A DNA stretch of 64,000 nt, taken from contig NZ_CP030118.1 of assembly GCF_006968745.1 (NCBI RefSeq), positions 6,220,284 to 6,284,283 of the forward strand. The letters are read 5' to 3'. This document shows, in pieces, positions 52,644 through 61,192 of the stretch (positions are counted from its first letter, which is position 1; each line of letters starts with the position of its first letter). The stretch comes from Brasilonema sennae CENA114 (GTDB lineage: Bacteria > Cyanobacteriota > Cyanobacteriia > Cyanobacteriales > Nostocaceae). The notes under the pieces were generated by a model. It made no database searches, was not told the DNA's origin, and was given only the letters and a program-made list of their open reading frames with translations. A program made the translations under genes and the position numbers.

Positions 52644-53855
52644 ATGAAGTTTGATGTCTTCTTCTCCATCTGCCAAACAGAGATTAGCGGTTACCTTCCC
52701 AATGAACGTACCATGTTCCATAATTTCTTTGACCAAGTGAGCCATGCAGACGAGCTTGGTTACGAAATAGCTTGGGTGGCAGAGAGTCATCTTTCATGTG
52801 AAGTTCAAAAGCATAATCCAAATCCCGTTATTCCCAATTTCAAAAGCGAGATTGGTCTCAATACCGATATTCTCCAGTTAGCCCATAGAATTTTTGCTCT
52901 TACAAAACGCATTCACGTAGGTTCAGCCATTCGCAATATCCTTGTCAACGGTGGTCCGATAGCTCATGCTGAAGCCGTGAAAACATTTCTCACTCTTCAT
53001 GAGTTAGACGAAGCTGAAAATCGTCTTATTCACCTCGGTTTTGCCACTGGACGTTTTCCCTTTTCCAGTGCTGCTTATGGCATCGTTCCCCGTTCTGCTG
53101 TCGAAAAAGCAGCTTGGCATATAATCAGGGTAAAACTTTTTCAAGAAGCCACCGAAATTTTCCTACGCTTTCTCAGAGGTGATATTTTATCATCACAGGA
53201 TGTCAGATCCAAAATTATCAAACGTGAAGACTTCAACAGCGATCAGGAATGGTCAAAAGTTCTTCAGGCATATGGTAAAGAAGTGAACCAGATCGAAATT
53301 CCCCCTTTCTGGAATTTTGACCGTATTGGTATTATCCCCGCTCAAGCATCTCTCAATCTGTTGCGGTTAATTATTGGTTCTCATAACCCTACAACTCAGG
53401 AGTTGGCAAATACTATTTTGCCTTGTAGAGTTTTTAACCTTTCCATCACGCCTGAAGCACACATTGAAGAAACTCATCGACGCATGAAAACCAAATTTCA
53501 TCCAGATGGAGGGGAATGGCAACGTTGGTATATGCCACGCACCGTTTTGGTTTTTATCGATAATACTCCCAAAAAGTCTATTGCTCAAAGACGGGCAATA
53601 GCTCGTGAGAGAGCTAATCAAGCGCTGCACGCATATTGGCAAGCAATTGAGGGAACGCTTGATCCAGAAAAGATTATCAAAGCTACAAACAATGCACTAG
53701 TTGGAACTCCAGAGGATATCGTTCAACAAATACGAGAACGCTTTCATCCAGAAGATCGTCTTATGCTTTGGTTTGACTTCTTTAATCACAATAACGAAGA
53801 AGTTAAAGAAAGTATGACTCAATTTATGAAAAATGTTTGCCCTTATTTTGATTAA
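52644..53855 (+). CDS. Luciferase-like (LLM class) flavin-dependent monooxygenase
   Basis: This 403-residue TIM-barrel protein of the bacterial luciferase-like group has FFDQVSHADELGYEIAWVAE and SHLSCEV at the N-terminus, AHRIFALTKRIHVGSAI in the middle and HAEAVKTFLTLHELDEAENRL further on. It also has the C-terminal GTPEDIVQQIRERFHPEDRL segment. It would use FMNH2 or F420 and O2. The substrate is unknown. AAGGAATT precedes the ATG. It stands between decayed sequences and a convergent gene. Confidence 0.85.
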   Translation: MKFDVFFSICQTEISGYLPNERTMFHNFFDQVSHADELGYEIAWVAESHLSCEVQKHNPNPVIPNFKSEIGLNTDILQLAHRIFALTKRIHVGSAIRNILVNGGPIAHAEAVKTFLTLHELDEAENRLIHLGFATGRFPFSSAAYGIVPRSAVEKAAWHIIRVKLFQEATEIFLRFLRGDILSSQDVRSKIIKREDFNSDQEWSKVLQAYGKEVNQIEIPPFWNFDRIGIIPAQASLNLLRLIIGSHNPTTQELANTILPCRVFNLSITPEAHIEETHRRMKTKFHPDGGEWQRWYMPRTVLVFIDNTPKKSIAQRRAIARERANQALHAYWQAIEGTLDPEKIIKATNNALVGTPEDIVQQIRERFHPEDRLMLWFDFFNHNNEEVKESMTQFMKNVCPYFD

Positions 53856-53907
53856 TAATATCATGGCTTAATTAGTAATGAAGCGGACATGATAGAAACA
53901 AGATTCT

Positions 53908-55059
53908 TCAAACAATATTTTTCAAAAACCTGAGTAACCGCTGCCCAATAGAAGATGTTTTCTTGCTCACTCTACCTTGATTTAAATCTGACAGAGAAGG
54001 AAATACAGCAGACTGGGCATAAGGACTTTTTCGCAACACCTCAGCTAAGGCGTTATTTTCTTGTCGCAAACCTTCGTAGAAAAAGAAGATTTCCCCATAA
54101 ATTCCACAACCACGGTTATACTCAATAGCCTGCAATAAGTGCTCTGAGCTTATGTGGTAAGAACCAATTTTCATCAGAATTCCTGGTGCTAACTTGGATA
54201 GAGTATTATCTGTGAATTGCTCGTTTACTAATTTATCAATAATGCTTTTATAAGAGAGAAAATCACGACGATAGATTTGGGGATGGATCATATCTACAAG
54301 CCCTCGTTTCAGCCAAGTAGGCGAATCTTGTAAGTATTCTTTATATGCCCAGTCGTGGATATTCGGAGTTATTGATATTAACAGGTTAGAATTAATCGCT
54401 TTGACTTCTTGATAAAGGCGGGCAAGAAATTCAGTGAGAATATCGGCACGCCACTGCAACCATCTTCCATCTTTGAAGTTTTTTGGCGGATTCTCACCAA
54501 ACTGCTGACGATAGCGTTCTTGAGTTTCTCTGTCATAGCCGCCTTCACTAGGGAATGCAGGCAGACGGTCATCACCTTGGATACCATCTACATCATAATT
54601 TTTTACGACTTCCAATATTATATTTAACATGAAATCTTGAACTTCTGGATCAAGGGCATTGAGCCACTCAAAGCCATTTTTTTTCAACAAATTCCCTTGA
54701 CTATCACGGGCAGTCCATTCAGGTTTTTTTGCCAGCAGTTGTCCACCATTTAAATTGTAGGAACTGGCGAATCCATATTCAAACCAAGGAATGATTTTTA
54801 ACCCCACCCGCCGCGCCTCTGTAACGACTTCCGCCAAAGGATCGCGTCCTACAAACTGTGGGTTGATTTCTGTATTAAAGGTTTGATGCATCAATTGACT
54901 AGGATACATTGTCGCCCCTTTGTTCCAGACAACAGGGAAGACAACATTAAATCCTGTCTGGGCGAGGAAATCCATAGCTTGTGCAATGTTTTCTCGGGAA
55001 TTGAAAACTTTGCTATCTGTTGTAGGTAACCAGACACCGCGTATTTCTACTTTTGCCAT
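53908..55059 (-). CDS. GHL10-type glycoside-hydrolase-like protein
   Basis: This 383-residue TIM-barrel protein of the GHL10/DUF187 group begins EIRGVWLPTTDSKVFNSREN. It has RRVGLKIIPWFEYGFASSYN, YDVDGIQGDDRLPAFPSEGG with the acidic residues expected in the active site, and DMIHPQIYRRDF. No signal peptide is apparent, unusual for this group, which is often secreted. It lies 7 bp after the DUF1206 gene and is probably cotranscribed with it. Confidence 0.85.
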   Translation of the reverse strand: MAKVEIRGVWLPTTDSKVFNSRENIAQAMDFLAQTGFNVVFPVVWNKGATMYPSQLMHQTFNTEINPQFVGRDPLAEVVTEARRVGLKIIPWFEYGFASSYNLNGGQLLAKKPEWTARDSQGNLLKKNGFEWLNALDPEVQDFMLNIILEVVKNYDVDGIQGDDRLPAFPSEGGYDRETQERYRQQFGENPPKNFKDGRWLQWRADILTEFLARLYQEVKAINSNLLISITPNIHDWAYKEYLQDSPTWLKRGLVDMIHPQIYRRDFLSYKSIIDKLVNEQFTDNTLSKLAPGILMKIGSYHISSEHLLQAIEYNRGCGIYGEIFFFYEGLRQENNALAEVLRKSPYAQSAVFPSLSDLNQGRVSKKTSSIGQRLLRFLKNIV

Positions 55060-55066
55060 ACACTTT

Positions 55067-55882
55067 TCAACGTGTGACTACCCGACGATAGCGTGCCTGA
55101 ATTACCATGTAAACACCATAGGCAACTAAACCCAGCGCCACGATACCCAAAAGCCAAGGACCATAAGGTTGTTGTGCTAGTGTCTGTAACACCTCACTTA
55201 AACCTCCTGCTTGACTAGCGTCAGACTGAGTTGCTGCTTGAATTAAAAACCAGCCAGTAATACAGAAGACTATTCCTCGGGCTACTAAACCAAATCTAGA
55301 AATACCCATTACTAACTTGCGTTCTGAATCGTCCAATTCATTCAAATTTAAATTTCTCAGAAACTTACTACTAAAGGCTTGATAGAACTGATAGAAACCC
55401 AAACCAATAACAAACGCCCCCCCAGCACCAACTAACCATTGACCAAAAGGCTGAGAAAGTAATCTTGCTGTCCAATCTTGTCTAGAGTTACTGTTACCAC
55501 CACTGTTAGAACCGAGAATAATCTGCACAGCACTCCAAGCAATACCAGCATAGATCAAACCATTGATTACATAACCAACTCGCTGTACCAAACCTTTAGC
55601 ATCTGTCCCTTTATTTTCTGGGTCGTTTATTGCCTGTACAAAACGAAGAATTACGTATCCAATTAGTCCAATTGCCACTAAAGCTAGTAAAAACTCTCCA
55701 AATGGCTGATTGACAATTTCCCGGAGAGCGCCTTTAGTATCAGTTATTTTACCACCACTGCTAAATGCCGCCTGCGCTGCCAATAGTCCAACGAGCGCGT
55801 AAACTATTCCTTTAGATATATAACCAAATCTGGCTAGTCTCTCAATCCATAAAGAATGATGATGTGTGAGTTGGTGTGTCAT
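55067..55882 (-). CDS. DUF1206 membrane protein
   Basis: This 271-residue protein is built of three repeats of two membrane helices, each opening with a pattern such as RFGYISKGIVYALVG, RVGYVINGLIYAGIA and RFGLVARGIVFCITG. That is the DUF1206 signature. Role unknown. It heads a two-gene unit with the GHL10-like protein. Confidence 0.88.
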   Translation of the reverse strand: MTHQLTHHHSLWIERLARFGYISKGIVYALVGLLAAQAAFSSGGKITDTKGALREIVNQPFGEFLLALVAIGLIGYVILRFVQAINDPENKGTDAKGLVQRVGYVINGLIYAGIAWSAVQIILGSNSGGNSNSRQDWTARLLSQPFGQWLVGAGGAFVIGLGFYQFYQAFSSKFLRNLNLNELDDSERKLVMGISRFGLVARGIVFCITGWFLIQAATQSDASQAGGLSEVLQTLAQQPYGPWLLGIVALGLVAYGVYMVIQARYRRVVTR

Positions 55883-56091
55883 AAGAGTTGGATTTAATCA
55901 TGGCTAAGTATTTAGCAGATTTTCTCCCACACATACATCTATCAAGAGAGGAGTTATCAATTATTGAATTAAGAATGATTGAAAACTGATTTTCTTTTCA
56001 AGTTTTTATTTCATATGAATAATTTTCCGATATTAGTTATTATTAATACTTGTATTCAGAGTTCCATTATCTAACTAGAAGAGTATAAATT

Positions 56092-56958
56092 ATGTCTGTA
56101 CTAGAAGGTTCATGGCAGCATAAGTATATCACTGCAAACGGCGTGAAATTGCATTACGTTACTCAAGGGAATGGTCCTTTAATAGTAATGTTGCATGGCT
56201 TTCCTGAGTTTTGGTACTCATGGCGATATCAAATACCAGAATTTGCCCAAAACTTTAAAGTGGTTGCCCTTGACTTGCGTGGCTATAACGACAGCGAAAA
56301 ACCTAAGAACCAGTCAGCCTATGTGATGGATGAATTTGTTAGAGATGTTGAGGCACTTATTAAAGGATTGGGATACGAAAAATGTATTTTGCTGGGACAT
56401 GATTGGGGTGGTGCGATCGCCTGGAATTTTGCTTACTCTCATCCCCAAATGCTAGAGCGTTTAATTGTACTCAATCTGCCTCATCCCGCTAAATTTGCCG
56501 AAGGCTTACGCACTCCTCAACAGTTGCTACGTAGCTGGTATATATTCTTTTTTCAATTACCAGGAATACCGGAATTCCTCATACAATCCTTGGATTATCA
56601 ACTGATTGAAAATGCATTTAAAGGTATGGCGATCAACAAAAGTGCTTTCACTCAAGCGGATCTTGATGCTTACAAAGATGCTGCTGCCAAACGTGGTGCT
56701 TTGACAGCAATGTTGAGCTATTATCGCAACATTTTTCAACAAAGAATAGTTAATCAAAGTTGGGGCGTTTTGGAAGTACCAACGTTGATGATTTGGGGAG
56801 AAAACGATACTGCCCTTGGTAAAGAATTAACCTACGGCACTCAAGCTTATGTGAAAAATTTTCAAATCAGATATATTCCTAACTGTAGCCATTGGGTACA
56901 GCAGGAACAGCCTCAATTAGTCAATCATTACATACGAGAGTTTTTGGGAGAACATTAG
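56092..56958 (+). CDS. Alpha/beta hydrolase, epoxide-hydrolase-like
   Basis: This 288-residue enzyme has the epoxide hydrolase / haloalkane dehalogenase pattern: HGFPEFWYSWRYQIP (oxyanion side), the nucleophile Asp in LLGHDWGGAIAW, WGENDTALG for the acid and CSHWVQQEQP for the His. An Asp at the nucleophile place means an ester intermediate, as in soluble epoxide hydrolases. The substrate is open. A terminator follows 14 bp after the stop. Confidence 0.88.
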   Translation: MSVLEGSWQHKYITANGVKLHYVTQGNGPLIVMLHGFPEFWYSWRYQIPEFAQNFKVVALDLRGYNDSEKPKNQSAYVMDEFVRDVEALIKGLGYEKCILLGHDWGGAIAWNFAYSHPQMLERLIVLNLPHPAKFAEGLRTPQQLLRSWYIFFFQLPGIPEFLIQSLDYQLIENAFKGMAINKSAFTQADLDAYKDAAAKRGALTAMLSYYRNIFQQRIVNQSWGVLEVPTLMIWGENDTALGKELTYGTQAYVKNFQIRYIPNCSHWVQQEQPQLVNHYIREFLGEH

Positions 56959-56972
56959 TTAAAAAAGAACTC

Positions 56973-57014
56973 AGAACCCAGCCCGTTCTGACAACTGTGT
57001 TCTGGGTTCTTTTT
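56973..57014 (+). terminator. Rho-independent terminator
   Basis: AGAACCCAG 56973-56981 pairs with CTGGGTTCT 57002-57010 across a 20-base loop, followed by TTTTG. It ends the epoxide-hydrolase-like gene. Confidence 0.75.
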
Positions 57015-57068
57015 GTTCAGATAAAGAGAATTAACTCTTTGAGATGAGATTAATTTTAATACCAGCAC

Positions 57069-57168
57069 ATATAGCAGTCGCCAGGTAGATTAGGACACGA
57101 ACTAATCAGAAAACACCGTCACCAAGAGACTTTCAAGTTTGTTCCCTCTTAAGCGTTCCCTGCTATAT
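57069..57168. mobile_element. 100-bp MITE-like element
   Basis: ATATAGCAG at 57069 and CTGCTATAT at 57160 are inverted ends. There is no coding sequence inside. The right half shares AAGCGTTCCCT with the intergenic stretch at 5.83 kb. Confidence 0.5.
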
Positions 57169-57211
57169 ATTGTTCGTCAGGCAGAGGAAAAACTTAATGC
57201 AAGCCTGAAAG

Positions 57212-59413
57212 CTAGCAATTTTGTTCAACCACCTGATAAACAAAACTAAGACTTGCCCAATGATTCACATCCAATATATAGGAATCAGTCGTTGTAGTGT
57301 TCGTATCCTTGATTGCACTGGCATTATGTAAATCTTGTAGAACAGCTTGTACGACTTCTAGGGGGTTTGTCAAGGGCTGAATACGGTGCTGTTCTGCTTT
57401 GGGATACTTAGCAGCTTCTAAAGCAGCGAGGGACTGGGTAAAAGGTGCAGTACTAAAAATAAGTTGGGTTTCACTTAAGGAAGTTGGTGCTTGCACAACC
57501 CATTCAAAACCTGAAGTCGTTTGTGGTACTGTTAAAGTTTCTCCTGGGGAGATAACTATATCTTTGGCGACTAGTTTGGTTTGCGATGAGTCTGCTTCAG
57601 TATCTTTGTACCAGGGCACCAAGGCGATCGCAGTTCTACTGCTATTTAATCCTAGCAGCATCAGATAAACAGGGCGATCGCTCTTGTTTTCCACTCGATA
57701 CTGTATCTTACTGCCAACGCTGACAATGGGAATATCACCAAGTTCAGGATTGAATGACTTGTTGTTTGATGTTTGAGTGGTTTGGTTTGGCAGTGTTTCT
57801 CGTTGTATGACTGCCCTAGGTGTTAAAGAACCTATGATCTCTAATGTTGCCTTAATCCCCAAGCGAGAAGATCCTGTATTTTGTGTTAGTCCCCATAATT
57901 TTGCCGCCAGTAAAGTTCCTAGTTTTGGTTTTAACCGCTGTGCAGCCACCTTCACTGCTTCTTTAGCTTCTCCACCATTGCTTGGAATTAACTCGCCACC
58001 AACAGAGAATAAACCGTAAGGACTCGAAGACGCAGCTGTAGAGTTTGTCGCTGCTAAATCTTTGTTATTCGCTTCAGGTACTCTCCCAAACAAATAATCT
58101 GCTGGTTGTTCTCCGGTGACTATGCTTAGTAAATGGGTGGCGGTTGAAAAGGCACTTGTTGCATCCACTCGTTCAATTCTTTCGAGTCCATTCAGGGCGA
58201 CTGTTAAACCAATATTTCGGGGTATAACTCGCACAGCTTCCTGAACAAGTTGTCCGACTTGGGGAGATGTTGTACCATCAGAACTCAAAATTTGCGCTTT
58301 TGCTGTCAACCCAGCACGCGATTTCAAAATCAGCTGTATGTTCGATCCTTCTTTTGTAATGATCGTGAATCGTGAATTGACTCCGTAGTATTCCAGTACT
58401 TGTGGAGGTAGTCCTCCTAGCCAGATAGTGGTTGTTTTTCCATTGTCCTCCACTCCTGTAACCACTCCTTCTGCACAGGCGCTGTTTGTCAGCAAAATAT
58501 TTCCAATCGGTGTACGAGAAAGCTGACTTTTGCTATCTAGCAATAAAGCTGGTTGCTGTTTTGTACTACCTAACTGCTGAATAGAACCTGCCACATAAGA
58601 CAAACAAACTTGAATTGTTGTTGCTGGTACGGCTTGCCATAAATACTGGGTTAAAGCATAAGTAAATAATCCCGCACTAAAACCAGAAAACTGCTCCTCC
58701 CTTGCGAATTCCTTGGGGGTAGAGGTTGCGCAAAGCACTATAACTGACTTTTCACTCTTGACTTTTGCTTGTAGCTGTTTTTGCAACTCAAGTTCTTCTG
58801 GTAACAAGATAGCTTGTTCTGGTTGTGGGAGGGCGCGAATTTTTAGGTTTGTTAGTAAAGAGTTGGAGGGAGTATAGTAGCTTGTATCTAAGACTGCTGC
58901 TACATGCTTTGTGGCAAGCGATCGCAACATCAGCAACAGAGTTTCTTCTAATAAATAGTTGACTTTTTTACTTTCTTGTCCATCTGTCTGATTAAATAAA
59001 ACAAGAGCGTTTTGCTCTGTTTCTTGCATTTCTAATGTGACACGACTGCCATAGCCACTATAGTGGAAGACAACTACATCATCAGGTTTTGCTTGGTTAA
59101 CCAGATGCTCAAAAAAAGTTGTCTGAATGGCAATTCTAGTCGCTTGTTCATTAGTTAACGAGATAATATCAGAGGGTTGGAAACCAAAGCGGTGAATCAA
59201 AAGTTCCCTTTGAAGTTCCACATCAGTTAAACAACCGCTCAAAGCTGGAGATTGTGGGTACTGATTAATCCCGACTAATAAAGCCAATTTACGCGGTGCA
59301 GATTGTGCTAAAGCTTGATAATAGCGGCTTCCTAATGTCAACCACCCAGTTTCAATCGCACTCAACACCCCAAATATAGAGCCAAAACTTTGTAAAAAGG
59401 TTCGCCGCTTCAT
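57212..59413 (-). CDS. Caspase-family (C14) protein lacking both catalytic residues
   Basis: This 733-residue protein has a twin-arginine-type signal (MKRRTFLQS) and a caspase-like p20 domain at about residues 40-310 (LALLVGINQYPQSPALSGCL). The catalytic His of the usual SGHGS reads SGYGS (Tyr121), and the catalytic Cys of DSCHSG reads DTS (Ser178). This Tyr/Ser pattern is described for cyanobacterial pseudo-orthocaspases. The long C-terminal part (310-733) carries a beta-rich DUF4384-like region (RVENKSDRPVYLMLLG, SPGETLTVP). It probably acts as a binding protein on the outer side of the membrane, which is inference. Confidence 0.85.
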   Translation of the reverse strand: MKRRTFLQSFGSIFGVLSAIETGWLTLGSRYYQALAQSAPRKLALLVGINQYPQSPALSGCLTDVELQRELLIHRFGFQPSDIISLTNEQATRIAIQTTFFEHLVNQAKPDDVVVFHYSGYGSRVTLEMQETEQNALVLFNQTDGQESKKVNYLLEETLLLMLRSLATKHVAAVLDTSYYTPSNSLLTNLKIRALPQPEQAILLPEELELQKQLQAKVKSEKSVIVLCATSTPKEFAREEQFSGFSAGLFTYALTQYLWQAVPATTIQVCLSYVAGSIQQLGSTKQQPALLLDSKSQLSRTPIGNILLTNSACAEGVVTGVEDNGKTTTIWLGGLPPQVLEYYGVNSRFTIITKEGSNIQLILKSRAGLTAKAQILSSDGTTSPQVGQLVQEAVRVIPRNIGLTVALNGLERIERVDATSAFSTATHLLSIVTGEQPADYLFGRVPEANNKDLAATNSTAASSSPYGLFSVGGELIPSNGGEAKEAVKVAAQRLKPKLGTLLAAKLWGLTQNTGSSRLGIKATLEIIGSLTPRAVIQRETLPNQTTQTSNNKSFNPELGDIPIVSVGSKIQYRVENKSDRPVYLMLLGLNSSRTAIALVPWYKDTEADSSQTKLVAKDIVISPGETLTVPQTTSGFEWVVQAPTSLSETQLIFSTAPFTQSLAALEAAKYPKAEQHRIQPLTNPLEVVQAVLQDLHNASAIKDTNTTTTDSYILDVNHWASLSFVYQVVEQNC

Positions 59414-59433
59414 AACTTAAGTTAGTTAACTAT

Positions 59434-59498
59434 CAGACCTCAGTCCATCAGCTATAGCTTAAAGGTCTGAGGTCTGAGTGTAAAGCAACTTTTTACAC
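59434..59498 (-). terminator. Double hairpin after sat
   Basis: GTGTAAA/TTTACAC (59478-59498) and CAGACCTCAG/CTGAGGTCTG (59434-59476, 10 bp perfect) follow one another downstream of sat. Neither has a long T run on the minus strand, so termination is likely but not certain. Confidence 0.5.
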
Positions 59499-59522
59499 TT
59501 TATTATCTACCTTTTGTATGGT

Positions 59523-60710
59523 TTAAATATCGTAAGTATGAACTGCTACTCGCATTGCCCGTGCCAATTCTGTCGCCACTTCTGGACGAGTAAATTCTGG
59601 TGGAGGTAACTCGCCTCGGCGCAGCATTTCCCGCACTTTTGTTCCTGAAAGATGAATCCGTTCTTCTGGAAGACTAGGACTTGTTTTATCTGTCGCCATT
59701 TGCTGGGTACGCAGGCAGTAAAAGGCGTGTTCAAACATCATCGGTACAATGCCCAATTCTTCAGGCTTAAACTCATCAAAAATGTACTGAGCATCATAAG
59801 TGCCGTAGTAATTTCCTACGCCAGCATGATCCCGTCCGACGATAAAGTGAGTGCAGCCGTAGTTCTTGCGAATCAAAGCATGGAAAATTGCCTCCCGAGG
59901 ACCAGCATAACGCATAGCCGAGGGATTAATTGCTAAAAGGACGCGGTTATGTGGGTAGTATTTTTCCATCAAAATTTCGTAACAGCGCATTCGCACATCT
60001 GCGGCGATGTCATCTTCTTTTGTCGCTCCTACCAATGGGTGCAAAAATAGACCATCCACAATTTCTAGGGCGCACTTTTGGATATATTCATGAGCGCGGT
60101 GGATCGGGTTGCGAGTTTGGAACCCAACAACAGTTTTCCAGCCCAATTGCTGAAACACCTGCCGAGACTCGACGGGATCAACTTGGTATTTTGGAAACAG
60201 AGGATGAGATTTGCGTTCTAATAACCACACATCACCTGCTAAATTTACAGAACCTTGGTTGTAAACTACCTGTACACCAGGATGCCTTGAATCATTGGTT
60301 CGATAAACATGAACCGCTTCACGGGTCTTGTCGTAGTGATATTTTTGTGTTAGTTCTAATACTCCGATATATTCACCAGCAGGATTATCTAAGCGAATCA
60401 AATCACCTTCTTTTAAGGAAGCGGCGACTTCTTCACTCACCGAAAGTGTAACGGGAATTGACCAAACAGTACCGTTGGCGAGTCGCATTTGAGCAACAAC
60501 GCCGTTATAATCCTCCTGGTTCATAAAACCAGTTAGTGGACTAAAACCACCAATTGCAATCATTTGCACATCTGATAGTGCTCGTTCATTAAGTTGAACT
60601 CGCGGTAAAAAGTCGGCTTTTGAAAGAAATACTTGTTTTTGCTCAGGTGTAGCGATGCGATTCACCAATTGCCCACCGTGAGGGGCTATGCCATCGTAAT
60701 GATAACTCAA
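59523..60710 (-). CDS. sat: Sulfate adenylyltransferase (ATP sulfurylase)
   Basis: This 395-residue monofunctional enzyme makes adenylyl sulfate from ATP and sulfate, the first step in sulfate assimilation. The QTRNPIHRAHEY motif for ATP, GPREAIFHALIRKNYGCTHF, VGRDHAGVGNYYG and the C-terminal SGTKVREMLRRGELPP are all intact. There is no APS kinase domain, as usual in cyanobacteria. No cys genes are adjacent. Confidence 0.96.
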   Translation of the reverse strand: MSYHYDGIAPHGGQLVNRIATPEQKQVFLSKADFLPRVQLNERALSDVQMIAIGGFSPLTGFMNQEDYNGVVAQMRLANGTVWSIPVTLSVSEEVAASLKEGDLIRLDNPAGEYIGVLELTQKYHYDKTREAVHVYRTNDSRHPGVQVVYNQGSVNLAGDVWLLERKSHPLFPKYQVDPVESRQVFQQLGWKTVVGFQTRNPIHRAHEYIQKCALEIVDGLFLHPLVGATKEDDIAADVRMRCYEILMEKYYPHNRVLLAINPSAMRYAGPREAIFHALIRKNYGCTHFIVGRDHAGVGNYYGTYDAQYIFDEFKPEELGIVPMMFEHAFYCLRTQQMATDKTSPSLPEERIHLSGTKVREMLRRGELPPPEFTRPEVATELARAMRVAVHTYDI

Positions 60711-61192
60711 GGCTGTCCTTTGTTTGCGATAACTACATTTTTTTTTAATCTATGTATTAACTTATCATTTTCCGTTTCGCAGATTCTGAGAGAAGTTTCT
60801 AAAGTTGGTGTAGAATCTTCTTAAATACCGTTATTGACGGCAGAGTTCAGGTAAAGTAGTTTTTTTCACAATTTCGCTGTAGGTCTCCGGCTATAACGAT
60901 GCTTCGGCTGCGCACTTCGACGCCGCTCAGTGCAAGCTCAGCAACAACTTCGTTTAGCACCACAGCCCAAGGCTCTTTGGCGCAAAGTCATTAACTGCTA
61001 GGACACAACATAAAATTCAGAAATTGCGTAAGTAACCCTTTCATTTAACCGAGCATCTATCCTGAGTCCTGATCTCATTGTTTACAAGCTTTTCAGCAGT
61101 TCAGCTTTTCCTCCTATTAATATTTTTACGGATTGCTACCACTGTGTAAAATACCACCATAAACCTTGGTTGAAGAGTAAAGGATTAACAAT
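60711..61192. other. Intergenic region between sat and the kinase homologue
   Basis: No gene is visible. A GC-rich stretch near 60885-60985 (GGTCTCCGGCTATAACGATG, CTTCGACGCCGCTCAG) looks like dispersed repeat. The last 100 bp before 61193 are AT-rich and end with AAAGGATTAACAATATG, which gives the ribosome site of the next gene. Confidence 0.4.

Noticed and set aside
59930..60451. 173-codon frame antisense to sat
   Set aside because: It is a shadow of a highly conserved enzyme, with no family match.
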